From: Desulfitobacterium_A nosdiversum
Lineage (GTDB): Bacteria; Bacillota; Desulfitobacteriia; Desulfitobacteriales; Desulfitobacteriaceae
Direction: 5' to 3'
Length of the DNA: 64,000 nucleotides
Assembly (NCBI RefSeq): GCF_049860565.1
Contig: NZ_CP172056.1
Span: forward strand, 3,038,001-3,102,000
Within the stretch, counting starts at the first letter, position 1. Every line of letters begins with the position of its first letter. The translations under genes were made by a program, and so were the position numbers. Positions 43,249-52,487 of this stretch are shown one piece after another. The notes beneath the pieces were generated by a model, which was given only the letters and a program-made list of their open reading frames with translations, searched no databases and was not told the origin of the DNA.

Positions 43249-45063
43249 TTATGATTTAGATCCGTCTAAAATTTGTTCAAGTCGATCGAGTAATCCTTTA
43301 AACACTTCTAAGGCTTCCTTCACTGGTAGAGGAGTCTCCATATCAACTCCTGCCTTACGTAATAGTTCAATCGGATAATCGGAACTTCCGCTCGAAAGGA
43401 ATGTAAGATAACGTTTTACAGCAGGTTCACCTTCTTCAAGAATCTTATGAGCTAGAGCGATCGCTGCTGAAAAACCGGTTGCATATTTATAAACGTAGAA
43501 AGAACTATAGAAATGCGGAATTCTTGACCACTCATAAGCGATTTCCGGGTCTGAGATCACTTCTGATCCATAATATTCTTGATTTAACTTCAAATACTCA
43601 TCGGATAGAAGATCGGCTGTCAGGGCAACACCTTGTTCGACCAAGGCATGTGTTTTCTTTTCAAACTCAGCAAACATCGTCTGTCTAAAAATTGTACCCC
43701 TGAATTGTTCGAGATAGTGATTGAGCAAATAGGCTAACATTTTAGGATCTTCTGTTGTATTCAGAAGATGTTCCATTACCAATGACTCATTTAAAGTTGA
43801 GGCTACTTCAGCTACAAATATTTTGTAGCCGGCATAGAGATGAGGTTGAGTTTTATTCGAAAAATAGGTATGCAGGGAATGTCCCATTTCATGAGCAATT
43901 GTAAACATCGAATCCAGCGTATCTTGATGATTGAGCAAAACGTAGGGATGAGATCGATAAGTTCCCCAGGAATAGGCCCCACTCGTTTTTCCTTGATTCT
44001 CATAGACATCGACCCAATGGGAACTAAATCCTTCGTTAAGCACCTTAAGATAATCTTCTCCTAAAGGCTTTAAACCCTCGCGCACCATATCTAGAGCTTT
44101 GGGATAAGGAATTTCCATTTTAACCTCGGGCACAATTGGAACATAAATATCGTACATATGCAGTTTCTCAAGTCCCAGTGCCTTTTTGCGCAGGTTCATA
44201 TACCTATACATTTCAGGGAGAAATTGACGAACGGTCTCAATCAAAGCATCATAAACCGTAACAGAAATCCGATCATCATCTAAAGAAGATTCAATAGATG
44301 AAGAATACCGCCGGGTTTTAGCAAAAAACACATCGGCTTTAACATTTGCATTGGTCGTTGCTGCCCATGTATTAATTTGTTTCCGATACGTATGATAGAG
44401 GGCTTCAAAAGCGTCCTTACGCACACTTCGATCGGCACTTTCCATAAATTGAGTATAATTGCCTTTCGTTAATTCTACATCCTGGCCTTGTTCATCTTTA
44501 ATGGTCGGGAATTTGAGATCAGCATTATTAGCCATTCCAAAAATTGTACTGGGGGCCTCAGCCATTTCTCCAACCTCAGCAAGGATTTTTTCTTCTGCCG
44601 GGCTTAAAACATGGTCACGTTTGCGAAGAATATCTTCTAACGCTTGATCATAGGTTTCTAATTTTGAATTTGCCTTGCGGAACTCTGTGATTTTTCCCGC
44701 GGGCAAGGATAAAAGTTCTGGCACCACAAAAGCGAACGCACTTCCGAGTTTTACCGAAAGAGCCCCTGCTCGGTCAGTCATTCCTTGATAAATTGCTTCA
44801 CGGTTATCTTCATCTCGTCTCATGCGCGCATAGGTATAGATTTCTTCCAGGTCAGACCCGATTTCGTCCATTAAATTCAAACAGTCTAACAGCCGATCAG
44901 CGCTATCGCCTAATTTGCCTTGAAATTGGGAAGCCTGTTCAAGACTTTTTTCAACTCTTGCAAATTCATCTTCCCAAGCCTGATTACTTGGAAAGATATC
45001 TTCGAGATGCCATTTATGTTCCTCAGGAATTTCTGATCTGGACTTAAGTTTAACCTGTTCCAC
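43249..45063 (-). CDS. pepF: Oligoendopeptidase F
   Basis: A 604-residue zinc metallopeptidase of family M3B. The zinc site HEMGHSLH is near residue 390, with the third ligand Glu in the following ASTLNESLV helix. The C-terminal YEWSRIPHFYSSFYVYKYATGFSAA matches PepF. Cytoplasmic, cleaves peptides of about 7-17 residues. Full family length. Start ATG 45063 after AGGAGGAATATC-type site. Confidence 0.95.
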   Translation of the reverse strand: MEQVKLKSRSEIPEEHKWHLEDIFPSNQAWEDEFARVEKSLEQASQFQGKLGDSADRLLDCLNLMDEIGSDLEEIYTYARMRRDEDNREAIYQGMTDRAGALSVKLGSAFAFVVPELLSLPAGKITEFRKANSKLETYDQALEDILRKRDHVLSPAEEKILAEVGEMAEAPSTIFGMANNADLKFPTIKDEQGQDVELTKGNYTQFMESADRSVRKDAFEALYHTYRKQINTWAATTNANVKADVFFAKTRRYSSSIESSLDDDRISVTVYDALIETVRQFLPEMYRYMNLRKKALGLEKLHMYDIYVPIVPEVKMEIPYPKALDMVREGLKPLGEDYLKVLNEGFSSHWVDVYENQGKTSGAYSWGTYRSHPYVLLNHQDTLDSMFTIAHEMGHSLHTYFSNKTQPHLYAGYKIFVAEVASTLNESLVMEHLLNTTEDPKMLAYLLNHYLEQFRGTIFRQTMFAEFEKKTHALVEQGVALTADLLSDEYLKLNQEYYGSEVISDPEIAYEWSRIPHFYSSFYVYKYATGFSAAIALAHKILEEGEPAVKRYLTFLSSGSSDYPIELLRKAGVDMETPLPVKEALEVFKGLLDRLEQILDGSKS

Positions 45064-45136
45064 TGATATTCCTCCTATTCGGAATTAACGTATTTCCTGA
45101 TTATTATACTCAGGAGTATAAAAAATTACCATTCGT

Positions 45137-45616
45137 TTACGAATCTTCCCATTTTGTAAAAGCCTTTTGTCCAAGATTCCAATTAAAATACCGAGCATCG
45201 TGTGTAATTTCTTGCTGCGAATTGATCCATTCTGGAAAGTCAATAGGGTGATCCAAGCTGGGCAATTCTACATCAGCAGTTATTAGCCCTAAATTCTCCC
45301 TCTGATAAACATCAATTTCCCAGACAAGTCCTGAGAACGGAACTCGATATCTGATCTTTTCAATTACAGGAAAAAGAGCCAACCTAAGAAGCTCTTCCTG
45401 TTCATCAATACTTACATTAGACTTGGATGTCTCAAATTCGAAACGGCTTCCATCACTATGTAAATTCTTCACTGTAATCATAACTTCCTGCCCGAGGATT
45501 CGAAAGCGAATTGAAGGCTTTACCGCCAAATATCCTTGTATTATTTTTTGTCCCTCGCCTAACCCCGGCAGTAATTCTTGGTAAACTAAATATTTATGTT
45601 CTATTTCAATCGCCAT
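45137..45616 (-). CDS. CYTH domain protein
   Basis: A 159-residue CYTH (adenylate cyclase class IV/thiamine triphosphatase) tunnel-fold protein. The family EIEHKY motif opens the protein (residues 3-8), followed by beta strands with charged inner residues (RFRILGQEVMITVKN, KIRYRVPFSGLVWEIDVYQ, LITADVELPS). Likely hydrolyses a triphosphate such as tripolyphosphate or thiamine triphosphate; substrate unproven. AAAGGAG precedes the ATG. A structured leader lies upstream. Confidence 0.88.
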   Translation of the reverse strand: MAIEIEHKYLVYQELLPGLGEGQKIIQGYLAVKPSIRFRILGQEVMITVKNLHSDGSRFEFETSKSNVSIDEQEELLRLALFPVIEKIRYRVPFSGLVWEIDVYQRENLGLITADVELPSLDHPIDFPEWINSQQEITHDARYFNWNLGQKAFTKWEDS

Positions 45617-45661
45617 TCTACGATGCTCCTTTGGTATAAGTAAAAAGAAAAATAAATGAAT

Positions 45662-45760
45662 AAAGTGAAACAGACAGCGTACGTACCACTGCCTGTTTCT
45701 GCCACCTCGTCCACCTATCTCCCAGGAAGGTTCCCCAACCTTCCAGTTATTATTTTATCC
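45662..45760 (-). promoter_or_regulatory. Unassigned structured leader upstream of the CYTH gene
   Basis: On the minus strand two hairpins follow each other: GGAAGGTT/AACCTTCC with a 4-nt loop (about 45726-45745) and a longer interrupted stem pairing GAAACAG.CAG with CTG.CTGTTTC (about 45667-45703), followed by a T-rich stretch. The second looks like a terminator placed about 50 nt ahead of the ribosome site. No known riboswitch core was recognised. Confidence 0.4.
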
Positions 45761-45937
45761 CGTGAGACATCAATGTGCAAGTTCAATCTAACGATAACCT
45801 AAAAATAATCAATAAATCTTGCGAAGTATTTTAAGGTTTAAATATAAATTAAATATAAATTAAAACAATTTATCTAAATTAAGCCTTCCCTAATTAACTG
45901 TTTCCTGTTATAATCATTAAAAATATTTTTTATTTTA

Positions 45938-46195
45938 TCAACAACGATGAATGAGAGTATACGTCAACCAGACCGTTAGGGAGCAAGTGCCATAGACTGA
46001 AAGCACTCGTGGGTGCTGGAACGGAAATTCACTCAGGAGTTGCGTTCTTGAACTGGGAGTAGGGAACGCCGGTATCCACCGTTAACAGGTATTCTTGTTG
46101 TCAGAAGATTAGAGTGGCCGGTCTCTAAAAGGCCGGCAATTAGGGTGGTACCGCGAGGCTTAGCTCGTCCCTTTGGGATGCTAAGCCTTTTTTAC
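45938..46195 (+). promoter_or_regulatory. T-box riboswitch (Phe, TTC specifier) of pheA
   Basis: The T-box sequence AGGGTGGTACCGCG is at 46142-46155, followed by the terminator hairpin AGGCTTAGC/GCTAAGCCT and TTTTTT (46156-46193). In stem I the lower helix pairs CAAC...TGAG (45938-45955) with CTCA..GTTG (46032-46043); the specifier loop carries TTC at 46028-46030 followed by A. Uncharged tRNA-Phe would stabilise the antiterminator. A TATAAT -10 (45909-45914) with a weak -35 17 nt upstream precedes it. Confidence 0.95.
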
Positions 46196-46216
46196 ATAAT
46201 TTTAAGGAGAAGTAAA

Positions 46217-47089
46217 ATGAGCAGCATTGGTTATTTAGGTCCTAAAGGAAGTTTTTCGGAAGAAGCTCTTTATTTTTTTATATCCAATGAAAAAGAATGG
46301 GAAAACAATCTTCCCAACCCCATTCCGTTTAATACAATTACCAAACTTCTCGCAGCCTGCGATAAAAAAGAAATTGATTTTGGCTTTGTCCCCCTTGAAA
46401 ACTCAACTGAAGGTCAAGTAGGGGCAACGCTCGATATGCTTGCACAAACTGAAAACATCTATATCTCTAAGGAATTTATTCATCCGGTTGAACAGTGTCT
46501 GTTAACACGTATCCCCCTTGAATTGAGCCAAATTGAACGTGTTTATTCTCACGAACAGGCCCTGGGACAATGTCGAGATTTCCTAGAAACCTATATTCCT
46601 CAAGCACAGCAAATTATTTGTCCAAGTACAGCGGAAGCTGCAAAAATGATTTCGTCGACTGAAGAAAAATGGGCAGCCATAGGACCACGGAGAGCTGCCG
46701 ATCTTTATAACATCCAATGTCAAGCCGCGAAGATTCAGGATGAAACCTTAAATGCAACCCGCTTTATCCTGGTCGGTCATTCACTGGCTGAAATGAGCAC
46801 GGAAACCAGCGAAGGCGACAAAACCTCTTTGCTCTTTTTAGCCGACAACGTTCCAGGTTCCTTATCTGAAATTCTTAAGGAGTTTGCTTCGCGGAAAATT
46901 AATATGAGCCGAATCGAGTCTCGTCCTTCCAAAAAAAAGTTAGGAGAATATGTTTTTTTCGTCGATATTGATGGCTATGTGTTTTCACCCATTATTCAAG
47001 AAGCACTTTGGGCTCTCCGGGAGAAAAATATATCTACAAAACTTCTTGGCTCATATCCTAAAACTACATTTAATGAAATTCAGTCATAG
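46217..47089 (+). CDS. pheA: Prephenate dehydratase
   Basis: A 290-residue monofunctional enzyme converting prephenate to phenylpyruvate in phenylalanine synthesis. PDT domain: GYLGPKGSFSEEAL at the start, VPLENSTEGQVGATLDML, and the catalytic TRFILVG at about 195-201. A C-terminal ACT domain follows with SLLFLADNVPGSLSEILKEFASRKINMSRIESRPSKK for Phe feedback. No chorismate mutase domain. ATG 46217 with AAGGAG 7-8 nt upstream; earlier starts fall inside the T-box terminator. Confidence 0.96.
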   Translation: MSSIGYLGPKGSFSEEALYFFISNEKEWENNLPNPIPFNTITKLLAACDKKEIDFGFVPLENSTEGQVGATLDMLAQTENIYISKEFIHPVEQCLLTRIPLELSQIERVYSHEQALGQCRDFLETYIPQAQQIICPSTAEAAKMISSTEEKWAAIGPRRAADLYNIQCQAAKIQDETLNATRFILVGHSLAEMSTETSEGDKTSLLFLADNVPGSLSEILKEFASRKINMSRIESRPSKKKLGEYVFFVDIDGYVFSPIIQEALWALREKNISTKLLGSYPKTTFNEIQS

Positions 47090-47179
47090 TTATATTTTAA
47101 TTAAAAGAGGTTTCTAAAGAGAAATTTGTTATAATATATTAAAAAGCTGGGTATGAGAATAAAAGCTTTGAACTAAAAT

Positions 47180-47202
47180 AAGGAAGTGATTTTCACTTCC
47201 TT
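47180..47202. terminator. Bidirectional terminator between pheA and thrC
   Basis: 10-bp stem AAGGAAGTGA/TCACTTCCTT with TTT loop, flanked by A and T runs. Confidence 0.78.
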
Positions 47203-47230
47203 ATTTAAACCCCTATTCTTTTATGAGCAA

Positions 47231-48703
47231 TTACAGGAAGAGTTTAGTTAATAAGTTAGGTATCTCCGATGGGGCAGTAGTCTCCGTTTTATTAACCGTC
47301 TTTTGATCCAATCCTTGTAATCCGGATGGAATCGCCCAGCCTGTAAGTGAGCTAAGACGTTCGAGACTTTCCCATTCATTCTCTGTTCCTTGTTGCGGAG
47401 CAATACTCCGCAGAACCGTTCCGGCAAATTTAAAGGGGCTTGCGGTTGACGCAATAATAGTATAAGTTGAATCCCCGCTTGTATCGAAATATTCCTGGCA
47501 AACCTTAACTGCTACGGCAGTATGCGGATCTAACACATATCCACATTCATCGTAAGTTTTATGAATTGTAGCTTGAACTTCGTCTTCATTTGCCCAGCCC
47601 GCCTTAACATATTCTCTAGCTTTTGCTAACGTTTGAGAATCCACTTCAAATTTGCCCTCAGATTGCAGTTCTTTAAACCAAAGATTGACCTTCTCGGAGT
47701 CACAATCACTCATATGATAGAGAAAACGTTCAAAGTTGCTCGATATAAGGATATCCATCGAAGGAGAAGTGGTCAAATAAAACGGGCGAAGACGATTGTA
47801 GATCCCTGTTTGAAAAAATTCGCTAAGAACATTATTCTGATTTGAAGCACAAATTAATTCCTTTATCGGTAACCCCATTTCCTTGGCGTAGTATGCGGCA
47901 AGGATATTTCCAAAGTTGCCCGTAGGCACAACTATATTTATCAACTCGCCGGCTTGAATTTTTCCGCAAGCTGCCGCTTGTGCATAAGCCCAAAAGTAGT
48001 ATACAATTTGTGGTAATAGTCGACCCCAGTTAATCGAGTTTGCTGAAGAAAAAACATATTTTCCTTTTTTAAATTCATCGATCATTGCTTTAGAGCCAAA
48101 AATTTCTTTAACTTTGGACTGACACTCATCAAAATTTCCTTTGACAGCAATAACAAAAGTATTCTTGCCCTCAGTTGTTGTCATTTGCCTTTCTTGAACA
48201 GCGCTTACCCCATTTTCAGGATAAAAGACTGCGATTTCAATTCCGGGAACATCCCTAAAGCCTTCTAATGCCGCCTTGCCCGTATCTCCTGAGGTTGCGA
48301 CTAAAATTAACACCTTTTCTGCTTCCTCAATTGATTGGATACTTTCTTTAAGCAAATGCGGAAGGACCTGCAATGCCATGTCTTTAAAGGCTGAGGTCGG
48401 ACCATGCCAAAGTTCGAGGATACCTAAATTTCCTACTTGAACTAAGGGCGCAGGATTTTCTGAATCAAAAAGGTCCGGACGATATACGCCAACTGCCTGA
48501 TCCAAAGTTCGATCTGAAAGTTCTGGAAGATAGAGCTTGATAATTTTACGGGCTAATCCGGAATAATTTAACTCTTTTAATTCCTGCCAATTTATTTTTG
48601 GAATAATCCTAGGAACGAACAATCCTCCATTAGGAACCATTCCCAACGCAATGGCCTCTTTTCCCGTTCGTTCTGAAGAATTTCCTCTAGTACTTATATA
48701 CAC
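47231..48703 (-). CDS. thrC: Threonine synthase
   Basis: A 490-residue PLP enzyme (type with N-terminal insertion) converting O-phosphohomoserine to threonine. The PLP lysine lies in HGPTSAFKDMALQVL near residue 115; ATSGDTGKAALEGF binds the phosphate; PTGNFGNILAAYYAKEMGLP is also typical. Cytoplasmic. A GTG at 48703 with AGGAGGG 6 nt upstream is preferred over the longer frame starting 18 nt earlier. Monocistronic; no T-box was seen. Confidence 0.95.
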   Translation of the reverse strand: MYISTRGNSSERTGKEAIALGMVPNGGLFVPRIIPKINWQELKELNYSGLARKIIKLYLPELSDRTLDQAVGVYRPDLFDSENPAPLVQVGNLGILELWHGPTSAFKDMALQVLPHLLKESIQSIEEAEKVLILVATSGDTGKAALEGFRDVPGIEIAVFYPENGVSAVQERQMTTTEGKNTFVIAVKGNFDECQSKVKEIFGSKAMIDEFKKGKYVFSSANSINWGRLLPQIVYYFWAYAQAAACGKIQAGELINIVVPTGNFGNILAAYYAKEMGLPIKELICASNQNNVLSEFFQTGIYNRLRPFYLTTSPSMDILISSNFERFLYHMSDCDSEKVNLWFKELQSEGKFEVDSQTLAKAREYVKAGWANEDEVQATIHKTYDECGYVLDPHTAVAVKVCQEYFDTSGDSTYTIIASTASPFKFAGTVLRSIAPQQGTENEWESLERLSSLTGWAIPSGLQGLDQKTVNKTETTAPSEIPNLLTKLFL

Positions 48704-48820
48704 GCGTTTCCCTCCTACCAAGAATATACTCTTATTCGCTATACAGAGACATTTCTCCTTCTATAGGATACATCAATCCGTCGTTTTTCTCTATTCTTTT
48801 ATTTAAAAGGAGGAACATGC

Positions 48821-50215
48821 ATGAGCATTCCTGAAAATTCACATCGTCGTTATCGTCAAACTCTAATTTTATGGCTAATTCATAGTGTTAATCAATTATT
48901 CCCGAATGAACACTTAAAGATTCTTTACTCTATTCTTGATGGAATCTATTGTGAGTTTGCGGATTCTATGCTTTCTGTTAGAGAAGTTGCACGTATAGAA
49001 GAGTTCCTGAAAACCTGGGTTGCTGAAGATCATTTGCTCCCGTTTGAAGCAAAGGATGATGGTTTTTTCTATTGTAAGGTCAACGATCAAACCATAAAAT
49101 CACTCTATCCTCCACTTGAACGAAGCGGACCCATGTATCCCTTCCGTCTTATTCATTATCCGCCAGGTTTTATTCTTCTTTTTTCAAATCCTGATCATCC
49201 TGAAAAATTAACTTCCTTTATCCCTCCTGAAAAATTAGCTGCGACTTTCTTGGAAACTCAACGCTGGAACGAAAATCTCCATTTTTCTGAAGTACAGGAC
49301 GTTAATCAAATTATCGAAGAACAACGATCCCAAGAATTGATTTGTCTTGCTGAGGCACTTCATGAAAAAAAGGTATCCCTGATTGCTGACCGAATACTTG
49401 AACAACGTAAAAATGTACGAATCATTCTCATTTCAGGACCCTCTTCTTCAGGAAAAACAACGTTTGCACAGCGTCTCGCAACCCAGCTCCGGGTTAATGG
49501 TCTTAGACCTGTTGCCTTATCCTTAGATAACTATTTTTGTGCCCGCGAAGATACTCCGAAGGATTCAGAAGGGCAACCCGATTTTGAGGCCTTAGAGGCA
49601 CTAGACCTGCCTTTACTGAATAACCACCTTCACGCACTTATTCACGGGAAAGAAATTGAATGTCCTATTTACGATTTTGAAAGCGGAAGGCGTAAAAATT
49701 ACGGAACAATAATGAAACTCTCTCCGGATGAAATTCTTGTAATTGAAGGTATACATGGACTTAATCCACGTCTTCTTTCCTCGCTCGACCGTAATACAAT
49801 TTTTAAAATTTATGTCAGTGCTCTTTTTCTAGTGAATATTGATACCTATAATCGAATTCCAACAACGGAAGTTCGTTTAATTCGTCGTTTAGTGCGTGAT
49901 GATAAATTTAGAGGACTCCCACCGGAAAAAACGTTAAGCCAATGGCCTAGCGTCAGACGCGGAGAGAATTCCAATATTTTCCCTTATCAAGAAGAAGCCG
50001 ATGTCATGTTCAATTCAAGTTTACTCTACGAACTAAATGCCCTCCGTTCATATGCTGAACCCCATCTTATTTCAATCCCTAAAGATCATCCGCATTATTC
50101 AACGGCTGATCATTTATTACGGCTTCTCAACCATTTTAGTCCTATTGATATTCATAAAGTTCCTTTTAACTCCATTCTTCGCGAGTTTATCGGTGGAGGA
50201 ATCTATTCCCATTAA
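48821..50215 (+). CDS. Uridine kinase-like nucleoside kinase
   Basis: A 464-residue protein whose C-terminal half is a phosphoribulokinase/uridine kinase-family domain: P-loop GPSSSGKTTFA near 205-215, SLDNYFCARED, PIYDFESGRR, VIEGIHGLNPRL. The N-terminal ~190 residues are an uncharacterised region (related proteins carry a TGS-threonyl-tRNA-synthetase-like N-terminus; it appears shortened here). Substrate is unproven; relatives phosphorylate cytidine or uridine. AAAGGAGG precedes the ATG; a strong terminator overlaps the stop. Confidence 0.85.
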   Translation: MSIPENSHRRYRQTLILWLIHSVNQLFPNEHLKILYSILDGIYCEFADSMLSVREVARIEEFLKTWVAEDHLLPFEAKDDGFFYCKVNDQTIKSLYPPLERSGPMYPFRLIHYPPGFILLFSNPDHPEKLTSFIPPEKLAATFLETQRWNENLHFSEVQDVNQIIEEQRSQELICLAEALHEKKVSLIADRILEQRKNVRIILISGPSSSGKTTFAQRLATQLRVNGLRPVALSLDNYFCAREDTPKDSEGQPDFEALEALDLPLLNNHLHALIHGKEIECPIYDFESGRRKNYGTIMKLSPDEILVIEGIHGLNPRLLSSLDRNTIFKIYVSALFLVNIDTYNRIPTTEVRLIRRLVRDDKFRGLPPEKTLSQWPSVRRGENSNIFPYQEEADVMFNSSLLYELNALRSYAEPHLISIPKDHPHYSTADHLLRLLNHFSPIDIHKVPFNSILREFIGGGIYSH

Positions 50216-50264
50216 AAAGCAAGAGGCAATTCAAATGGATCTTTGAATTGCCTCTTGCTTTTTA
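50213..50264. terminator. Strong bidirectional terminator
   Basis: Perfect 23-bp stem (50213-50235 with 50242-50264), 6-nt loop, including the stop codon of the kinase gene and ending in TTTTTA. Confidence 0.9.
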
Positions 50265-50290
50265 ATGTGTTTTACTCTGTAATGAGTATA

Positions 50291-50482
50291 TTACTTATTC
50301 TTATCAACAGCGAGTTGCCCTGCAGTAGCATAATTTTCTTTGTTCATCTCACGAATGATAATCGAAATATTCTCCCGAGCAGCTCCGGCTGTTTCCATTA
50401 TAGCCTCAGTTACTTTTTCTACCATAGCTTTTTTCTGTTCATAGGTTCGGCCTTCTAATAGTTCAATTTGTACGATCGGCAT
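50291..50482 (-). CDS. 4-oxalocrotonate tautomerase family protein
   Basis: A 63-residue tautomerase subunit. After Met removal Pro1 is the catalytic base (MPIVQIELLEGRTYEQKKAMV); Arg near 40 is in the family position (IIIREM). Acts as a hexamer. Substrate unknown; these enzymes interconvert keto-enol forms of dicarboxylates. Last gene of a minus-strand run that includes mqnA and a fumarylacetoacetase-fold hydrolase, which fits a small degradation role. Confidence 0.92.
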   Translation of the reverse strand: MPIVQIELLEGRTYEQKKAMVEKVTEAIMETAGAARENISIIIREMNKENYATAGQLAVDKNK

Positions 50483-50497
50483 GTAAAATCCCCCTTT

Positions 50498-50839
50498 CTA
50501 CTGCTTCATATGATTAGTGTACGTGTTATCGTTTACAGAATCAACTTGAATTGAAAAATTATAGCCTGCATGTATTGCCCACTCTTCGATTTTCAAAGGA
50601 TCTCGAATGAGTTCTTCTTTTAGAACCTTTGGAATTTTTTTCAGGCCAGCTTCTAAACGAAGCGCTTGACTCCAATTTGCGACCTGCCAAGATTGCATGA
50701 GCTGAACGGGGGTTCGGCTCCGAGTATATTTAGCTCCTTTTCCATCATTATGCGCCTGAATTCGTCGAGTTAGGTCTGTCGTAGCCCCTGAGTATAGTGT
50801 CTGATCCGCACACCGGAGAATATAAACCCAGCAGCCCAT
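50498..50839 (-). CDS. GIY-YIG nuclease family protein (YhbQ/YazA-like)
   Basis: A 113-residue single-domain GIY-YIG protein: WVYILRCADQTLYSGATTDLTRRIQAHN with the Arg and a later Lys/Glu pair (KYTRSRTPVQLM, LRLEAGLKKI). The second motif Gly is kept; catalytic Glu near residue 63. Such proteins may nick or repair branched DNA; function in Firmicutes is not settled. Starts 4 nt after mqnA stops. Confidence 0.9.
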   Translation of the reverse strand: MGCWVYILRCADQTLYSGATTDLTRRIQAHNDGKGAKYTRSRTPVQLMQSWQVANWSQALRLEAGLKKIPKVLKEELIRDPLKIEEWAIHAGYNFSIQVDSVNDNTYTNHMKQ

Positions 50840-50843
50840 GATC

Positions 50844-51677
50844 TTATTCCCTCAAACCCAAATCTTCCGGCCAGATTAAAATTTCCGGTTGTTCCTCAAG
50901 TTGACCATATTTAACACAATACTCAAAATAACGGCTGAGTCCTCTCTGAAGTTCTGAATCCAAAGTATAGCTAAACTGATTAAAGTAATCAACCCAAAAA
51001 TCAGACGTTGCCCCAAGCATTTGAACGCATGTATTAACAATCTCATCCATATGATTAAGCGCTTTATTTCGGCCGCTTATTAACAACTCATGAATATTAC
51101 GAATCTCTTCACCTTTTTCATGAATTAGATATTTAGGATAAGCCCATACAGAGAATGTCATAGGACACCCCGTCTGCCGGAACCATTCCTCGCCTAAGTC
51201 AATGATTTGTGCCTCAGGCTTAGATAACGAGGCTTGAATTGCTTGATCTGCAATGAGCAGTCCGGCATCGGCTTCAGCCATCATTTCAGATAGACCTGCA
51301 TCCATAATCACATATTCAGGCATACAGTGGTAGAATTCCTTAAGAATAATTTTAAGTAAATTTACAGAGGTTGCTGAATGACTTGTGAGAGCTACTTTTC
51401 TCCCATCCAATTCCTTTAATGGATATTTAGTAAAGAGAAGAATAGAACCGACCCGGCCTTTGGTTGATACCGAAAGATCGGGTAAAATCGCGTAGTCTCG
51501 CCAATGTTCACCATACGAAAACGCACTGATTGGTGCTAGATCAATTTTTCCTTCAGCCAACAATTTGTTGTGTGTTGTCGGCTGACCAATAACCCAGTCT
51601 AAATCAGGATTTCCTTGAGAGAGAAAATAAAACATGGGAAGCATATTTGTGTTCTGATTATGCCCTATACGAAGCAA
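50844..51677 (-). CDS. mqnA: Chorismate dehydratase (menaquinone, futalosine route)
   Basis: A 277-residue MqnA/MqnD-family enzyme. It converts chorismate to 3-[(1-carboxyvinyl)oxy]benzoate, the substrate of MqnE. The pattern IDLAPISAFSYGEHWRDYAILPDLSVS with GRVGSILLFTKYP, and ALTSHSATSVNLLK is characteristic of MqnA. Starts at TTG 51677 with AGGAGGGG upstream. Follows the FAH-fold gene by 15 nt. Confidence 0.9.
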   Translation of the reverse strand: MLRIGHNQNTNMLPMFYFLSQGNPDLDWVIGQPTTHNKLLAEGKIDLAPISAFSYGEHWRDYAILPDLSVSTKGRVGSILLFTKYPLKELDGRKVALTSHSATSVNLLKIILKEFYHCMPEYVIMDAGLSEMMAEADAGLLIADQAIQASLSKPEAQIIDLGEEWFRQTGCPMTFSVWAYPKYLIHEKGEEIRNIHELLISGRNKALNHMDEIVNTCVQMLGATSDFWVDYFNQFSYTLDSELQRGLSRYFEYCVKYGQLEEQPEILIWPEDLGLRE

Positions 51678-51692
51678 AATAACCCCTCCTGA

Positions 51693-52448
51693 CTAACGGA
51701 TACGATTACGCAATTCGCCAATTCCTTCAACTTGAACGGCTATTTCATCTCCTGATTTCATGGGACCGACCCCCTCCGGCGTACCTGTCAAAATTACGTC
51801 TCCAGGCAGCAATGTCATAACCTGAGAAATAAAGCTGACTAGCTTAGCGACAGGGTTAAGAAAATTTCGTGTATTCGAAGATTGCTTCACCTGACCGTTA
51901 AGAAGTGCCCGAATATCTAAATGGCTCGGATCAAGATCGGTAACAATCCATGGTCCAATTGGACAAAACGTATCAAAGCTCTTTCCTCTTGTCCATTGTC
52001 CATCCTTCCGTTGAAGATCACGTGCTGTAACATCATTTCCGCAGGTATATCCAAAAATATAGTCAAATGCCTTTTCTTCCGAAATATCTTTTGCAGTTTT
52101 ACCAATAACAACGGCTAACTCAGCTTCGTGATCAACCTGCCCGCTGATTGCCGGAGAAATAATCTCTGCCTCTGGTCCAATAACGGATGTACTTGGCTTA
52201 ATAAAAATAATCGGGGCTTCGGGTCGAGTATTTCCAAATTCCTCAATATGTTTGGCATAGTTTAACCCAATACATACAACTTTACTTGGATGAACAGGGG
52301 CTAATAACTGAACTTCTGATAACTGTAAAATTCGACCCGTAGGTTTATTCTCTTTGTCAAGGAATGAGCGATCTAAAACCGATATTTTTTCCTCTTTTAG
52401 CATACCGAATTGGGTCGATCCCTCATGTATAAACCGAATGTATTTCAT
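51693..52448 (-). CDS. Fumarylacetoacetate hydrolase family protein
   Basis: A ~251-residue FAH-fold enzyme. Metal ligand Glu residues are in the DHEAELAVVIG stretch, with YTCGNDVTARDLQ, FDTFCPIGPWIV and GDVILTGTPEGVGPM typical of the 2-hydroxyhepta-2,4-diene-dioate isomerase/decarboxylase and acylpyruvase branch. Substrate is unknown; oxaloacetate decarboxylation or acylpyruvate cleavage are options. ATG 52448 with AAAGGAGAGG 5 nt upstream preferred over 52487. Confidence 0.9.
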   Translation of the reverse strand: MKYIRFIHEGSTQFGMLKEEKISVLDRSFLDKENKPTGRILQLSEVQLLAPVHPSKVVCIGLNYAKHIEEFGNTRPEAPIIFIKPSTSVIGPEAEIISPAISGQVDHEAELAVVIGKTAKDISEEKAFDYIFGYTCGNDVTARDLQRKDGQWTRGKSFDTFCPIGPWIVTDLDPSHLDIRALLNGQVKQSSNTRNFLNPVAKLVSFISQVMTLLPGDVILTGTPEGVGPMKSGDEIAVQVEGIGELRNRIR

Positions 52449-52487
52449 TCTAACCTCTCCTTTCGATTCTTTCACAGATGAAAGCAA

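Noticed and set aside
50213..50264. Perfect 23-bp inverted repeat as a mobile remnant
   Set aside because: Placed exactly between convergent genes and ends in a T run, so a terminator.
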